A stretch of 64,000 nucleotides of DNA from Salvator merianae (lineage: Eukaryota; Chordata; Lepidosauria; Squamata; Teiidae), in assembly GCA_003586115.2 (NCBI GenBank), contig QVOM02000073.1, positions 49,241,650-49,305,649 of the forward strand. The letters are read 5' to 3'. The position numbers and the translations under genes are program-made. Positions 34,320 to 44,939 of this stretch are shown piece by piece (position 1 is the stretch's first letter; each line of letters begins with the position of its first letter). Under the pieces are notes generated by a model. The model did no database searches. It was not told where the DNA came from and worked only from the letters and a program-made list of their open reading frames with translations.

Positions 34320-36330
34320 CCAGTAAACCAAATACTAGAAACTTCCATGAGACATGCAAAAATCCAGAATATCAGAAATCTCAGAATGCTCATGTTCACC
34401 CACCATGATGGAGATGATGGTGATGGAAGACCTGAAAGGACAGGGAGGCATTCTTTATGCGGGAGTCTGCATTAGAAAACTGGATGGATTTTCATGTGTT
34501 TCAGTAACTTGAGATGAAAGGCAACAGGATTAATCTGGGCAACCACTTTAAAGCGACCAATGAAATGTTAGTATAATTTTTTGGGGGGACAAGGAGACTT
34601 AAGATGATGGGTGGAAAGGTAAACTGAGTCTCCCACACAAATGTCAGGACTTACCAGCCACAGCCATCAAGGATTGTTTAGCAGCTGCAAACGGGCCTGG
34701 AGTTCCAACCAAAGGAACTTAATTATGTTTGTCCAGTCTGTGACGCAGGAATGAACCTGTAAGTAATGGAAATCAATGCCATATATGGCTTTAAACGGAG
34801 ATACCTGTGTGGAAAAATGTATAGAGTTATTATAAGTAAATTTAGCTAATGGCAAATAAGTGGACCAATCATCCTGTTGAAAACTGGTAAAACAATGAAG
34901 GTATTCTTCAAGAGTCTGATTAACACATTCAGTGGAACCAGTGTGGTAAGCAGAGGAAAAGGACAAGTAAATATCTAAAAGAGGAATGAAAGAGAAGGCA
35001 CCTCATGAGATTTAAAATTGTGTTCCATGAAAAGCCTGGCTAATTGGGGTGCAGGGATTGAAATTAGCCATGTGAGGGAAATAATCCACCACAGTCAGGT
35101 TCCTTCCTGGAGTTCTCTGGTTTCTGGATCGGCTCAGAGCTATGTCCCCACGCAACCTTGCTGACATCACATTGTACCATGAAGGGATGGGTAGGGTCTA
35201 AGTCACTGGCGTAGCAAGGGGGGTGCGCGGGGGGCGGTGCGCACCGGGCGGCGCCTTGTTGGGGGCGGCGCCCGCCTTTGAGCTGGGCCCTCCCGCCCGC
35301 CCTGCGTCCGGTTGGCCTTTAGGCGGCTTACCGGCACGTCCGCCGCTCGCTCGCCCCGCCCGCTGCTCGCTCGCTCGCTCGCCCCGCCCGCCGCTCGCTC
35401 GCTCGCTCACCGTGCCCGCCGCTCGCTCGCTCGCTCACCGTGCCGGCTGGCGTGCGCACGCGCGGCCATCATTACGGCGGCAGCGGGAGTAGGCGTCCTG
35501 CAGGGCGGGGCGTCCTGCAGGGCGGGGCGTCCTGCTCAGCTGTCGCCGTTCGGTCCGCCCCGGGTGGCGGAACATATAGCTACGCCGCTGGTCTAAGTGT
35601 TTCAAAATTGTCTCATGCAAAAATACACGTTAAGATTCCCAAATGCAACCTGGCATTCTGTAGTCCATTGAAATTTTGGGAACTATATTGTTTTACGTTT
35701 AAAGATCCGATGACTTTTCTGTCTTTGACCAGTTTTGAAATGTTACCAAACCTGGAATAAACTTGCAATAGATGTCAGCAAAACTCAGGAAGCTCTGTTC
35801 CTGCCTTCAAGTGTGCAGGCTTCCCAATCCAGGATGGCCGCCACTTTGTTGGGGTCCATTTCAATGCTATGATCTGAGACCCAGTAACCCAAGAAATCCA
35901 ATTTATTGAGATGAAACTCAGAAAGTTTAGTGTATAGTTTGTCTTCCCTGAGACTGCCTAGACATGGCACACGTTTAGCCACATCAGATGACAACATCAT
36001 GATGTCATCCAGATAAATAATCAGAAAGGTGCAAAATGGAGTAGTAAGAGGTTTAGTCTATCAAAAGTTGTAGGTCCTCTCCATGATATATAGTAGACAC
36101 CTTCAATGGACCAGTCTGGTGTGTGACAGGTTTCTGTCTATCTGCTTCCTCATAAGTGACAAATCCTATAGTAGAGAATTCTACAGTAGGGAGATTAACT
36201 TTTCTGCTGGGGTAGATTCAACCATGCTTCTACTGGCTCCACTATCCCCTAAAACATTTACTTTAAACTCACCTGATCCAAGAATGGAGATGTGGACAGT
36301 CAGTACCAGATGCTAGAGCAAGGTATCATC
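34320..36330 (-). mobile_element. Ty3/gypsy chromovirus, decayed, split by a hAT-like element
   Basis: Minus-strand LTR retrotransposon remains in the normal pol order, from high to low coordinates. There is a protease motif GDSGAS (36249-36232), then the RT catalytic YLDD at 36015-36004 in LIIYLDDIMML, and RT thumb text LYTKLSEFHLNKLDFLGYWV. Next is an RT/RNase H joining piece FQWTTECQVAF (about 35671-35639), and an RNase H start HPFMVQCDVSKVAWG (about 35185-35140). Integrase C-terminal text VNQTLEEYLHCF and TYNNSIHFSTQVSPFKAIYG follows (34966-34667). After it come a GPY/F-like module GRFKVVAQINPVAFHLKLL and KIHPVF (about 34640-34460), and a chromodomain remnant EISDILD...YLVYW (about 34390-34310). 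The RT N-terminal half, most of RNase H and the integrase catalytic core are missing. Stops and frameshifts throughout. LTRs and gag were not found. Confidence 0.85.
35204..35590. mobile_element. hAT-like nonautonomous element, CpG-rich, in the chromovirus
   Basis: This 387-bp element is flanked by a perfect 8-bp duplication GTCTAAGT (35196-35203 and 35591-35598), the length typical of hAT. The ends are inverted: CACTGGCGTAGC at the left and, read in reverse complement, CAGCGGCGTAGC at the right. The interior is very GC-rich with near-repeats of CGCTCGCTCGCTCAC (35340-35440) and two copies of CCTGCAGGGCGGGGCGT (about 35498-35540). No transposase frame is credible; frames crossing it are low-complexity Arg/Ala/Pro strings. 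The host chromovirus reads continuously across the insertion once the element is ignored. Confidence 0.9.
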
Positions 36331-37164
36331 ATCGGTAGAAAAGCATCCTAGGATTGGGTTCTGCCTGTGTCCCTATTCTCAGGCAGAGCTAAGCAGTTTT
36401 CTGCCTCAGCAGTGGTAGTGGCAGGGTCAGGGTCAGTAGTTGCTTCAGCTAAAGGCAGCAATTCTGCAGTGCTGGCAGCCGGCTGTTTGGTTTCTTTGGG
36501 AAGTGGAGGGATCTGAGCATCTTTGGTCCCAATTTATAGAAATAGAAAATAATATTAATTTTAATTGTAGGACAACGGGTTCTATACTATCATTTGTTGT
36601 CAGGTTGCCTGACATATGCCCTAGGTATCTGCTGGTGTCTATGACGGGCTGAATTACATATAGTTGCCCAGGAAGTACAAAGTGCAGAGAATACAAATCT
36701 GCAGGAATGGCAGAAAAACAAGTCTCAGAGCACCCCTTCCTAAAGAATCAACTGTAGGCCAGTGTTTTGTTGTGCCATACAGACCAAACTTGTCTGAATG
36801 GTCAGAGTTCCAGTTGCATTTCCAGTTTATGGCTCAAATTCCAGCCAGTTTTGTCTCCTGAGGGAAATCTGCCTGCAGATTGGTTCTGGTGCCCTTGAGG
36901 GATACTTTGGAACATCAGCAGTGTTTCTCTCACTTACCAAATGGTAGCAACTCCTTGTTGGCTCACACAGATGAAGTTTGAAACTGCTCTAATGTACTGT
37001 ATATTGGCCCAACACTTGTGGAGTAGTGTTACTGGCATTTTCAAACAAGAGTCTACAGTGTTCCTACAGATATATTGCATATAGCACTTGAAATAAGGGT
37101 GGTTCTGCTTACAGAGTTAAGAATTATATTTCCACAATACCAGCCTATTACAGTCAGAACTCTT
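36331..37164. other. Flank of the chromovirus, possibly gag remains
   Basis: Upstream (minus strand) of the protease motif, so gag is expected here. No zinc knuckle or capsid text is legible. Confidence 0.35.
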
Positions 37165-37605
37165 GAAAGATTATGACCAGCTCCAGACACCAGCCAGATA
37201 TAATACTAACAAGTGATATTCCAGAGTATAGTCCCTCCAGAATTATCACTTTTTGGCTAAACAGCATGGAGGCCCGTGCTGTCTGTGCATATTTTAGTGA
37301 CATGCACATCTGGGTGTTTTGCCAGCATGAATTATCCAGAAGTGCGCAGTCGCTACCACTGTGCATGTGTGTCCATCTTTTCTGGCCCATGCATATGTGC
37401 AGTGGCCAGAGTGGCTTGCAAGATAATTTATAGTGCTATTTCACGAACACCTGCCATCAAAGTTGGGTTTTCCTGAAATAGACTATTGTGTGTTTTAGGG
37501 CGGATATAGCGTAACTATGGTGAGGGTGACACAGATATGTGTGGCAATCCCACAACAGCACAGCCTTTATGATTCTATATTTCACCCAACTAGATGGGCT
37601 CTCTG
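37165..37605 (-). repeat. Unnamed family B, second copy (inverted)
   Basis: Landmarks in reverse order compared with 18339-18835: AAGTGATATTCCAGAGTATA near 37211, CATCTGGGTGTTTTGCCAGC near 37307, GTGGCAATCCCACAACAGCA near 37541, then an end region AGATGGGCTCTCTGTCTG. Confidence 0.65.
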
Positions 37606-37915
37606 TCTGATTCGCCAATAACAAACTGAATACTTTTTGTTTATAGTTTTGGCACAAAACAAATTGCTGAAAGTAACAGAGTGATGTGTGCATGTACCTC
37701 TAAGAAAAAGTGAGTTACAAGTTGATTCTGGGTATTAAGCTAAAAGCTAGGGTGGTAAAGAAAGAAACTGAGAAGGAATGCCACAGTGTTTATAGGTTGC
37801 TGCCATCTAAAGATGGAAACATGAATACCCAGAAAAGACTTTTAAATATTTTTCTTAGCTTTATACCATATTAGTAGATCTGCCTAACATTACTCAGGTT
37901 AACAATTAAAAAGGA

Positions 37916-38334
37916 AGGGCCTTTTTGCACTTTCCACTGTGAAATAGACCTCGCAGTGTGGAGACCACCCACACTGCAAGGTCTTGGAAAAGAACATCAG
38001 CAGGATACCGGCATTTGTGGTGCAAATGCTGGCATCCTGCTGCCATTCTGCACCATGACAGAGGCCAGGAAGCTTCAGGCCACTGCCGTGGCAATGCCAT
38101 ACAAATGCATGGGTACAACTGTGCATTTGCATCCAGAAGTGGATGCTAACACAGTGTACCGAGATTAGTCCAGTTGCTCCTGGTACAGTTGTGGAGCACA
38201 ATTTTGTGCTCCACAGCTAGTAGTAATCGGGAGCAGCTGGAGTCTGCTGTTGGTCATGAGAACCTCCGCAATGTGCAGACACACTTCACTAATGAAAATC
38301 CCTGACACTGACTAGCTTCAAGTGCAAACAGGCC
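37916..38334 (+). repeat. Unnamed family A, copy with both ends visible
   Basis: About 419 bp. Left end GGGCCTTTTTGCACTTT, right end AAGTGCAAACAGGCC; the ends are imperfect inverted repeats. The interior carries GCAGGATACCGGCATTTG, GCCACTGCCGTGGCA and a small palindrome TGTGGAGCACAATTTTGTGC around 38191. No coding frame. I know no family name for it. Confidence 0.75.
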
Positions 38335-38482
38335 TGAAGTTTTGTTTTAATTTTTTAAAGGATTAAAAAAAGAAAATAATGTTGATTTAAAATATATACT
38401 CCATTGGATGATGGAATATTTATCATTATAAACTGCCAGAAAATTATTAATTATAGTAGCCAATAGAAAGTAAAACAACCAA

Positions 38483-39352
38483 GGGCCCAGTCACACACCC
38501 CCCCAAAAAAAAATCTGTTTTCAGGCTGCCTGGCATACTGAGATCACAAAATGAGAGGCCACATTTTAAATGAAATAATCCTCCCTGAGACCATCTTGCT
38601 GCTCAGCCCAGTCTCAGTCCCAGTAAAAGAAGAGTATTTGGGGTGGGTGGTGGGTGAGCAGAGGGATGGGTCCATTTCCCTGTTGCCCAGTGCTGGATAA
38701 TGTGGGCATCCTAGAGGGGTGGTGCCATTGTCCGCCTCCTCCACTCCCAGTTCCTCCTCCTTGTCTCAGTCCACTCTTGTTCCTTTTCCCTTCTTCGCCA
38801 TTAGCTCTCCATTTTGTGTTATTTGGCAAAGTAAGAAAACTGCAAATGTGGAAATCGGGAGCTCCCCTCTGGCAACACTGATGCCTTGCTCTCAAGCAAG
38901 GTTGAAAACTGTGACATTTCCATTCATCCCTCCTTGCTTGCTTGCTTGCCCGCCTGCCTCTGCCTTTGATCCTGCTTTTCACCTGCTCTCCCCCTCTCTG
39001 ACTTTGAGACTCCCAAAGTGGTACCCACCAAGACAGGCAACTAAGGGAGGGTAAATAAATTTGATTGAGATTGATTGGTTGATAACTGTGAGCAATTGCG
39101 TCTCTTCCGATGTTAGGTGGAGGTGGGAAGAGACGGTGCTCCAGTTTCTGTGCCACTGCTGCCCCCACTACATGCCACTTCCCCGCCACTCTTTGCTCCA
39201 GTGTGAACAGATTTCATCCAGAAGAGAGACCTCCAGTTTGTTTAATTGGCTCCCCACCCCAGATCCCCTCCTAATTTAACCCTGGAAGGGTGTGGATTTG
39301 AGAGCACAAGAAAGGCTACAGGAGCTTTAAAGTTAAGGTGTGACTGTGGCCC
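38483..39352. mobile_element. Candidate DNA element with ends like the 33-243 family
   Basis: Left end GGGCCCAGTCACAC at 38484 and right end whose reverse complement reads GGGCCACAGTCACACCTTA at 39353. About 870 bp lie between. A 191-codon minus-strand frame (39189-38614) overlaps the interior but is rich in Gly, Arg and His with no family match that I know, so I do not call it a gene. No clear target duplication. Confidence 0.45.
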
Positions 39353-39439
39353 AAATGTTGTTTAGCCTCCTCCGGGTGTTTTCCTGCCGTGAAGGGTGAA
39401 AGGGAGGGTTATATTTTAAATAATTTTAAAGAATGCTTT

Positions 39440-39536
39440 ATATATTTTATCTTTTTATTATTGTGACCTACCCAGGTACCTTTTGCTGAAGGGTAGGATA
39501 TAAATTCTTAAATAAGATAAATAAATAAATAAATGT
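39440..39536 (+). mobile_element. L2-type 3' tail, isolated
   Basis: TTATTATTGTGACCTACCC, GGGTAGGATATAAATTC and a (TAAA)n end at 39520-39535. Confidence 0.6.
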
Positions 39537-39564
39537 AGTATGGCTCTTTTTCATGTCTAACTTA

Positions 39565-40000
39565 AAGGCTCAACTACACCTAAATTTTGAGAGTTGGAAA
39601 GAAGTGATGAAATATTTGAAACAAAGGAAGGGCTATAAGGCCCAACCGGGAGTCGCCAAAGTGATTTCCCAATTGGATGAAATGGGTGATTAATGTATCA
39701 AATGGCTCGTCTAGCTCCTGGGGGAAGGGAAAGGAGGGGGGATGGTAATAAACGTAATAAATGTAACAGTGTTGTATCGGTATGATATGTAGTAGATAAG
39801 AAATAATAAATTTAAACATTTTTTTAAAACTACACCTAAATTTTAATCCACCTTCAATCAACTTTCAGAAAGCACATCAGCAAAGCGACAAACTGCTGTC
39901 TTCCCTCATTATCTAACCCGAAGGTGGGTTTTCTGGGTTATATCACGTGGAAGGGAACTTCATTGAATGTGGATGCAAACTTAGGTATAGCTGGGGCCTT
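39565..40000. mobile_element. Second copy of the 33-243 palindromic element, split by L1
   Basis: Left end GGCTCAACTACACCTAAA at about 39568, resuming at 39845 with AATCCACCTTC, then ACACATCAGCAAAGCGAC, CATTATCTAACCC and the right end CTTAGGTATAGCTGGGGCC near 40000. These match the element at 33-243 at about the same order and spacing once the 239-bp insert plus one duplication copy is removed. Confidence 0.7.
39589..39827 (+). mobile_element. 5'-truncated retro-insertion (probably L1) in a DNA element
   Basis: A 239-bp insert flanked by a perfect 17-bp duplication AACTACACCTAAATTTT (39572-39588 and 39828-39844). It ends with AATAATAAATTT and a short A/T-rich tail. Target duplication length and tail fit target-primed reverse transcription. 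Assignment to L1 rests on these marks only, since no coding motif is seen. Confidence 0.7.
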
Positions 40001-40280
40001 TTCTGTATTCAGAAAATAGGCTATTCAAATTTTGTTGTTGCTTTATGTAGCCAAAAATTTCAGAACAGGATTAATTGCCAACTCACAAACTTTCTCAGAT
40101 ATCCTACTACTGTCATCGTTCTCCCCCCCCCCCAATTCTTTTTCATTTGACATCATTGAAGCTGAACAACCTGTAGCTAACTACTAGTTTTTCTCAATTA
40201 TCCCCCCTCATGAGCATGAATCGGAGAAAAGGGCAAGAACATTAGTTTTCATTTCACAAGCTTTTCTTGTCTTTTATAGG

Positions 40281-40436
40281 CTTGGCAGCACTCAGGGAGA
40301 ATATGGCAGCACAGTATCACTTCAGGCTCCGTAATGAAGTCATCCCAGCGCCTAACTTGGCAACATATGGCTCTGCCTCTTCCTGGCTCACAGAAAGGCT
40401 GGAAGGGGCCTCCACGGAGCAGGAAGTTAGCTCAGG
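40281..40436 (+). other. Candidate orphan exon
   Basis: Flanked by a strong acceptor-like pyrimidine run TTTTCTTGTCTTTTATAG ending at about 40280 and a donor-like CTCAG|GTGAAG at about 40436. The segment of about 156 bp is open in two frames, one reading ALRENMAAQYHFRLRNEV. No family recognised; it could be a lncRNA exon or chance. No partner exon was found. Confidence 0.2.
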
Positions 40437-40649
40437 TGAAGGGTGTGGTTCTCTTGAAGAGCCTCACAAACCTTACAATCATGTGCCTTGCATATTCCTG
40501 CCAGGAAGACATTGTCTTTTTTTCTCATTGAATTCTGGGGACTGGGGAAAATGGACCTCTTCTCCTGGGCTTTTGGTTAAAGAGGTATCTGTCCACATGC
40601 TGTGTGTGCTGCCCTGTTTTTCTCCATTTTTAATGTTGCTTCGGTGAGT

Positions 40650-40730
40650 ATAATTGTTGTAACTTACCCTGAGACCCCAGGGTATAGTGTCTGATGCGAA
40701 TGTAAATGATAAAATAAATATATTATGGGT
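40650..40730 (+). mobile_element. L2-type 3' tail, isolated
   Basis: GTAACTTACCCTGAGACCCC, GGGTATAGTGTCTGATG and a terminal AATAAATA. Directly follows the candidate exon region at 40281-40436. Confidence 0.6.
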
Positions 40731-41392
40731 TTTGCAATTCAACTTTCTGGATGATTAAAAAAAAAATCTCATCAACTTTGTTAGGCCACTTTCTTAATAG
40801 GCTAGATGTGGACTCCAGAATATCTCCACAGCTGATTTCATGTTTACAGTTATATAAATAAACCTGATGCTGCTGCCATACGGAAAAGATCGGTTTCCTT
40901 TTCTCGGAATCAAGAGTATCGGGCAGTGCTTGTACCAAGCGTCCTTCAATGAGCATTTGCTCCAGGCTTTGCAAGGATGAGTCAGTGGGTGCTGCCATTA
41001 AGCCTGAATTTAATCAAAGGCTACAGCTGCATTTCCAGGTATAGACTCATCTGACTGATGGACAGAACCCTTTAGTTTACAATAAAGGAAACATCAAGAT
41101 TATTAAGCAGTTATCATTACGAGGACAAGGATTTGCATCATCAGGCACTTCATAAGTCATTTGAGCATCCAGTTAATTTGTAAGGACACATTTGAAGCAG
41201 TGCTGAAATAGAAGCCTGTCAAGGTTAGGGAAGGAGATGTAAGTTAAGAAGATGGTGTACTTTACAGACACACACACAGGCTGCTGTATCTGATTTTGCA
41301 GCATTCTGGTTTTGAAGCACAGCCCTGACGCCTCAAGTAGGTTTCTTTTTGCTAATCATAGATCCTTGATGCCAGCTTAAATAGTGAGACTT

Positions 41393-41701
41393 AGGTTGTG
41401 TTCACACATAACAAAAGGAGTGCCTCAAAGGCACCTTAGAGACAGTAGGAGGTGGCCTTCGTGTCTTCATTCTACCTCAGCTCTGCCCTCTCTGCCTAGA
41501 ATGATTTATTTATTTATTTAAGACATTTCTATATGACTATCCATTTTAAAAAATCTCTAAGTGGTTTACAAATAATTAAAAACAAGGGTGAAAACAAAGT
41601 GAAAACAGCAGTTAAAAACACAGTCCCACCGTCAAACGGTCTTGAAACCATCTTGAAGCCACCTCATAGGTGTTTTTTCTTACTGTGTGTGAATGTAGCC
41701 T
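41393..41701. mobile_element. Short inverted-repeat element, family D, with L2-type tail inside
   Basis: Ends AGGTTGTGTTCACACATAAC and reverse complement AGGCTACATTCACACACAG. The left arm has GGCACCTTAGAGACAGTAGG, shared with the element at 61711. An L2-type tail read on the reverse strand (TTATTTATTTATTTAAGAC and TAAGTGGTTTACAAATAA) sits inside at 41504-41583. Confidence 0.55.
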
Positions 41702-42334
41702 AAATTCTTGAATTTCGGGGTTAGTCACATAGTCTATGTAGACAAAAAAGGAGAAATACTGTTGGATTTTTTAAATGTTCCAGCACAGCAATTCTCCACA
41801 TGACCTTATGCACTTGAAGCCTGAAAAGGTCAAATAAACAGAACCATTATTATTACTGTATTATTAAAAAGTATTTAAAATGCAGCTTTAGGGTCACAAT
41901 TGCCCCCTTTGTACTAGCATTCTACTGATCATGCTAAAGAATTTACTGCTTTTCTTCACTGCAACAGCTGAATATTAAACCTGCATTATTGAACTCCTGT
42001 CTGTCATCTTAGGCAATTTCTGCGCAGCACATTTTGGTGTACGCTGTGCAGGCCAGTTTTCCACCAGATCATGCAATCTGGGTGAAAACCAGAACAGTGG
42101 CAGCAGTCCAAATCAGGGGCCATTCACTCTGGCACAGCCCAGCATGGGCCACCTTCAGAAATAAGTAACAAAAGTTCTGGGCATCTGAAGTTGCTGGCAG
42201 GGCCTGTTTTTAACTAGTACCCAGAAACAATTTATTTCCAGGACTGTTTTTGAGAAGTCAGCAAAATGTCATTGGGCTCTATGTGCAGTGTGAACCAGCA
42301 CAACCATCCACATGGTGAATAGCTGGTCCTGTCT

Positions 42335-43060
42335 ACTTCAGGTAACAGGTGGCAGATCCCTTTAAAGAGATCTCCCATTGGCCCAGTCTGTGGCACCATT
42401 TTCAAAACAAAGAGCAGGCCAGCTGCTGCTGTTGTACAGACAGACCAGTGGTCAGGAGGTACAACCTCCCATTGGATTAGTCTGCCACTCAGATGCAGCA
42501 CTCACAAGGACTGCCATCAGAGATGTTGTCTTAGATTGTGGCAAGTGTTTGGAAATGGATCAGAGCAGCTAAAATTCTAATAAGTTCAAGATTTATATTT
42601 CAACAAAAATTGGTAATGAAAAATTTTGCAGCTGCGATAGGAAATTAGTAAAGTTTATATTTGGAAACAAAAAGCCAAGAGTAATAAGGAAGATTTTGAT
42701 GGCACCTGTGCAGGGTGGGAGATGGAGAATACCATCCTTCAAAATATATTACTCAAAAACTCAAACTGTGAAATTAATAGAAATGTCAAGTATGTATTGT
42801 AAGAAATAAATGCCAATAGAGTTGAAAGGAAAAATTGAGGAAAGCATATCTAGAGCAGAATGTGGCGTCATGTACAGGGGATGAGGACTGCTGATTATAA
42901 CATTACACTTTCTTGTTCTTTGGGTAACAGGTAACAGGTGGAAGATTCTTTAAAGGTGGCCCAATCTGTGCTGCCATTTTCAAAGCAAAGAGCAGGCCAA
43001 CTCTGTAGGTCAGAGGGAATCGAGCCCACCTGGATTGGGAAGTCCAAAAAAGAGAAGTCA
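42335..43060 (+). repeat. Direct repeats about 580 bp apart
   Basis: The block at 42338-42425 (GGTAACAGGTGGCAGATCCC, CACCATTTTCAAAACAAAGA, GCAGGCCAGCTGCTG) recurs at 42927-42998 (GGTAACAGGTGGAAGATTC, TGCCATTTTCAAAGCAAAGA, GCAGGCCAACTCTG). Same orientation; an unnamed repeat or local duplication. Confidence 0.65.
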
Positions 43061-43857
43061 GTGGCATATTATTTCCATACAGTTGTTTAAAAATGTACAA
43101 ATATGGCTATATCATTGGGATGAGTTACAGTGCCAAAGGATATATCCAGGTTAGAAGTAGGGAAGTATACTGGATTTCTGGGAACAGATCTGGCTATGAT
43201 ATCATAGCCAGACCGAAACTGTAATGGTGCAGCCAGTCCTAAAAAAGGTCTTTTTAGTTTCAGAAGGACACACCACCATCTGAACATGGAATGTGAGAAG
43301 CAAGAAGCAAGGAAAATTCAAAACTGTGTAAGTGGAAATAGATAACCCTGATCTGAATGAATTGGGTGTAAGTGAGAGCTCAGGTGGACTGGAACTGGAC
43401 ACTTTACATGATATCATTTAGGGCACGTATGCAAACAAAGGAAAGGAATGGCAGTGAGAAGAACATTGCTAAATATGTGTTTGGCTGTAACTCAATACCA
43501 TCACCCCTTGCATAAGGCAATGATTCCGTTTCCAGAAACCACTATTACCACAAGCGATCACAATCACCTTCCTACAACGACATGGACTTTTATAAGTACA
43601 ATGCAAACCGCACTACACAAGGCAAGGTTCGTTTTGATAACAGAATAAGAGTAAAACTATCCTATGCTAACATACAATATAAGAGACAACTGTTAATGAC
43701 AGGATCATTAGTGGGTTGCTCATAAATAAAGGTATTAAACAAGCATGTGCACGTATTATAGACGAAGACAGAGGAACTGCCTAAAACATTTTTTAACGCA
43801 TGTTAGACACAATATCAAAAAAGGATATTTGTGGGGATGAGCAGGAGGCAACCCTGG

Positions 43858-44215
43858 ACCTTTTTGCACTTTAAACTAGTGAGTGTCAGGAACACTCACT
43901 AGCTAATTGCATCCGCACCACACAGAGGCCCACATGACCGGGAGCCAGCTACAGCTGTTCCCAATCATGCTTTCTGTGGAGCACTAATTTGTGCTCCACA
44001 ACTTGAGTGGGAGCAGCTATCCTGCTTCCAGTCATGTGCATTCATACCCACTTCTGGGTGTGAATGTACAGCCACACAGTGGCTGCAACTGTACAATCCA
44101 TGGCACTGCCCGTTGCCATGGCAGTGGCCGGATGCTTCCTGGCTGCTGTCATGGTGAAGTTTGGGAGCAGGATACCAGCATTCACAATTGTAGGCTACAG
44201 CCTTATCATTTAAAC
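43858..44215 (-). repeat. Unnamed family A, third copy (reverse orientation)
   Basis: Begins ACCTTTTTGCACTTTA at 43858, with GTGGAGCACTAATTTGTGC near 43976 and CAGGATACCAGCATTCAC near 44168, in the opposite order to the copy at 37916. The far end is lost around 44215. Confidence 0.7.
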
Positions 44216-44939
44216 AGATGACCTTGTTATTTTATCATGTACATGTGTAAAATGTGATTGGAGACACTACAAGTTTCTGGATTTCACATGTTACAGTTTG
44301 ATGAACTTACCATTAAGGAACTGGAGGTGGTAAATTTTTTATTCTCCTGGCCTCCAAAACAAAACATTTATAGTATGCTGGAGAATTAACGAGGAGGAGA
44401 GGAAAAGCTTAGGGTGTGTTCTGACATGGTTATGGATGCCTCCAGGGCAAATCTGAGACACAAGAGACAGACAGAAAATTTTAAAAAGAACACTTACTAT
44501 GTCCCCAAGCCTCCAATTCTCTGCCCCTTCCACAAATGGGAAAGAATAACTGTTTAGGGCAGATGGGACAGGAAGCCACAGAGGCTCTTGTAGCCAATGA
44601 AAATGGCTGCTAGGGGCTGGCCCAACCAGAAATCCAACCAGTGGTGGCCAATGAATGATGAGCACCTGTTGCTATGGAGGGGTTGCCAGACTTTGAGGTG
44701 AAGGAGGAGCAGCATGAGGTAGGATTTTCTTGTTTCCTGTATGAATACTTTTTTTTTTGTCAGGTACACATGAGGCATGGTTTGAAAAAGCATAGTGTGA
44801 TCACACCCTTAGAGAAAGTCATGAAGGGACATTTTACTGAAAAAACAAATCAGAATCATTAAAACATTTATCTTTCCTTTGGTAATATACAATTGTGAAA
44901 GTTGAATACCGAGGGACATAAGAAGGAGATAGATGCCTT
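44216..44939. other. Single-copy DNA, no gene seen
   Basis: No feature recognised before the L2-like LINE. Confidence 0.5.

Noticed and set aside
35198..35620. Long open frames over the GC-rich block, rich in Arg, Ala and Pro
   Set aside because: They lie within a hAT-like element with a clear 8-bp duplication and repeated CGCT units; open frames are expected from GC-rich repeats.
38614..39189. 191-codon minus-strand frame
   Set aside because: Low-complexity Gly/Arg/His/Pro text inside a candidate DNA element, no known domain, and open frames on the other strand over the same bases.
40723..40998. 91-codon minus-strand frame starting MAAPTDSSLQSLEQML
   Set aside because: Looks protein-like at the start but has no splice sites or partner exons, ends in AT-rich sequence, and overlaps an L2-type tail boundary.
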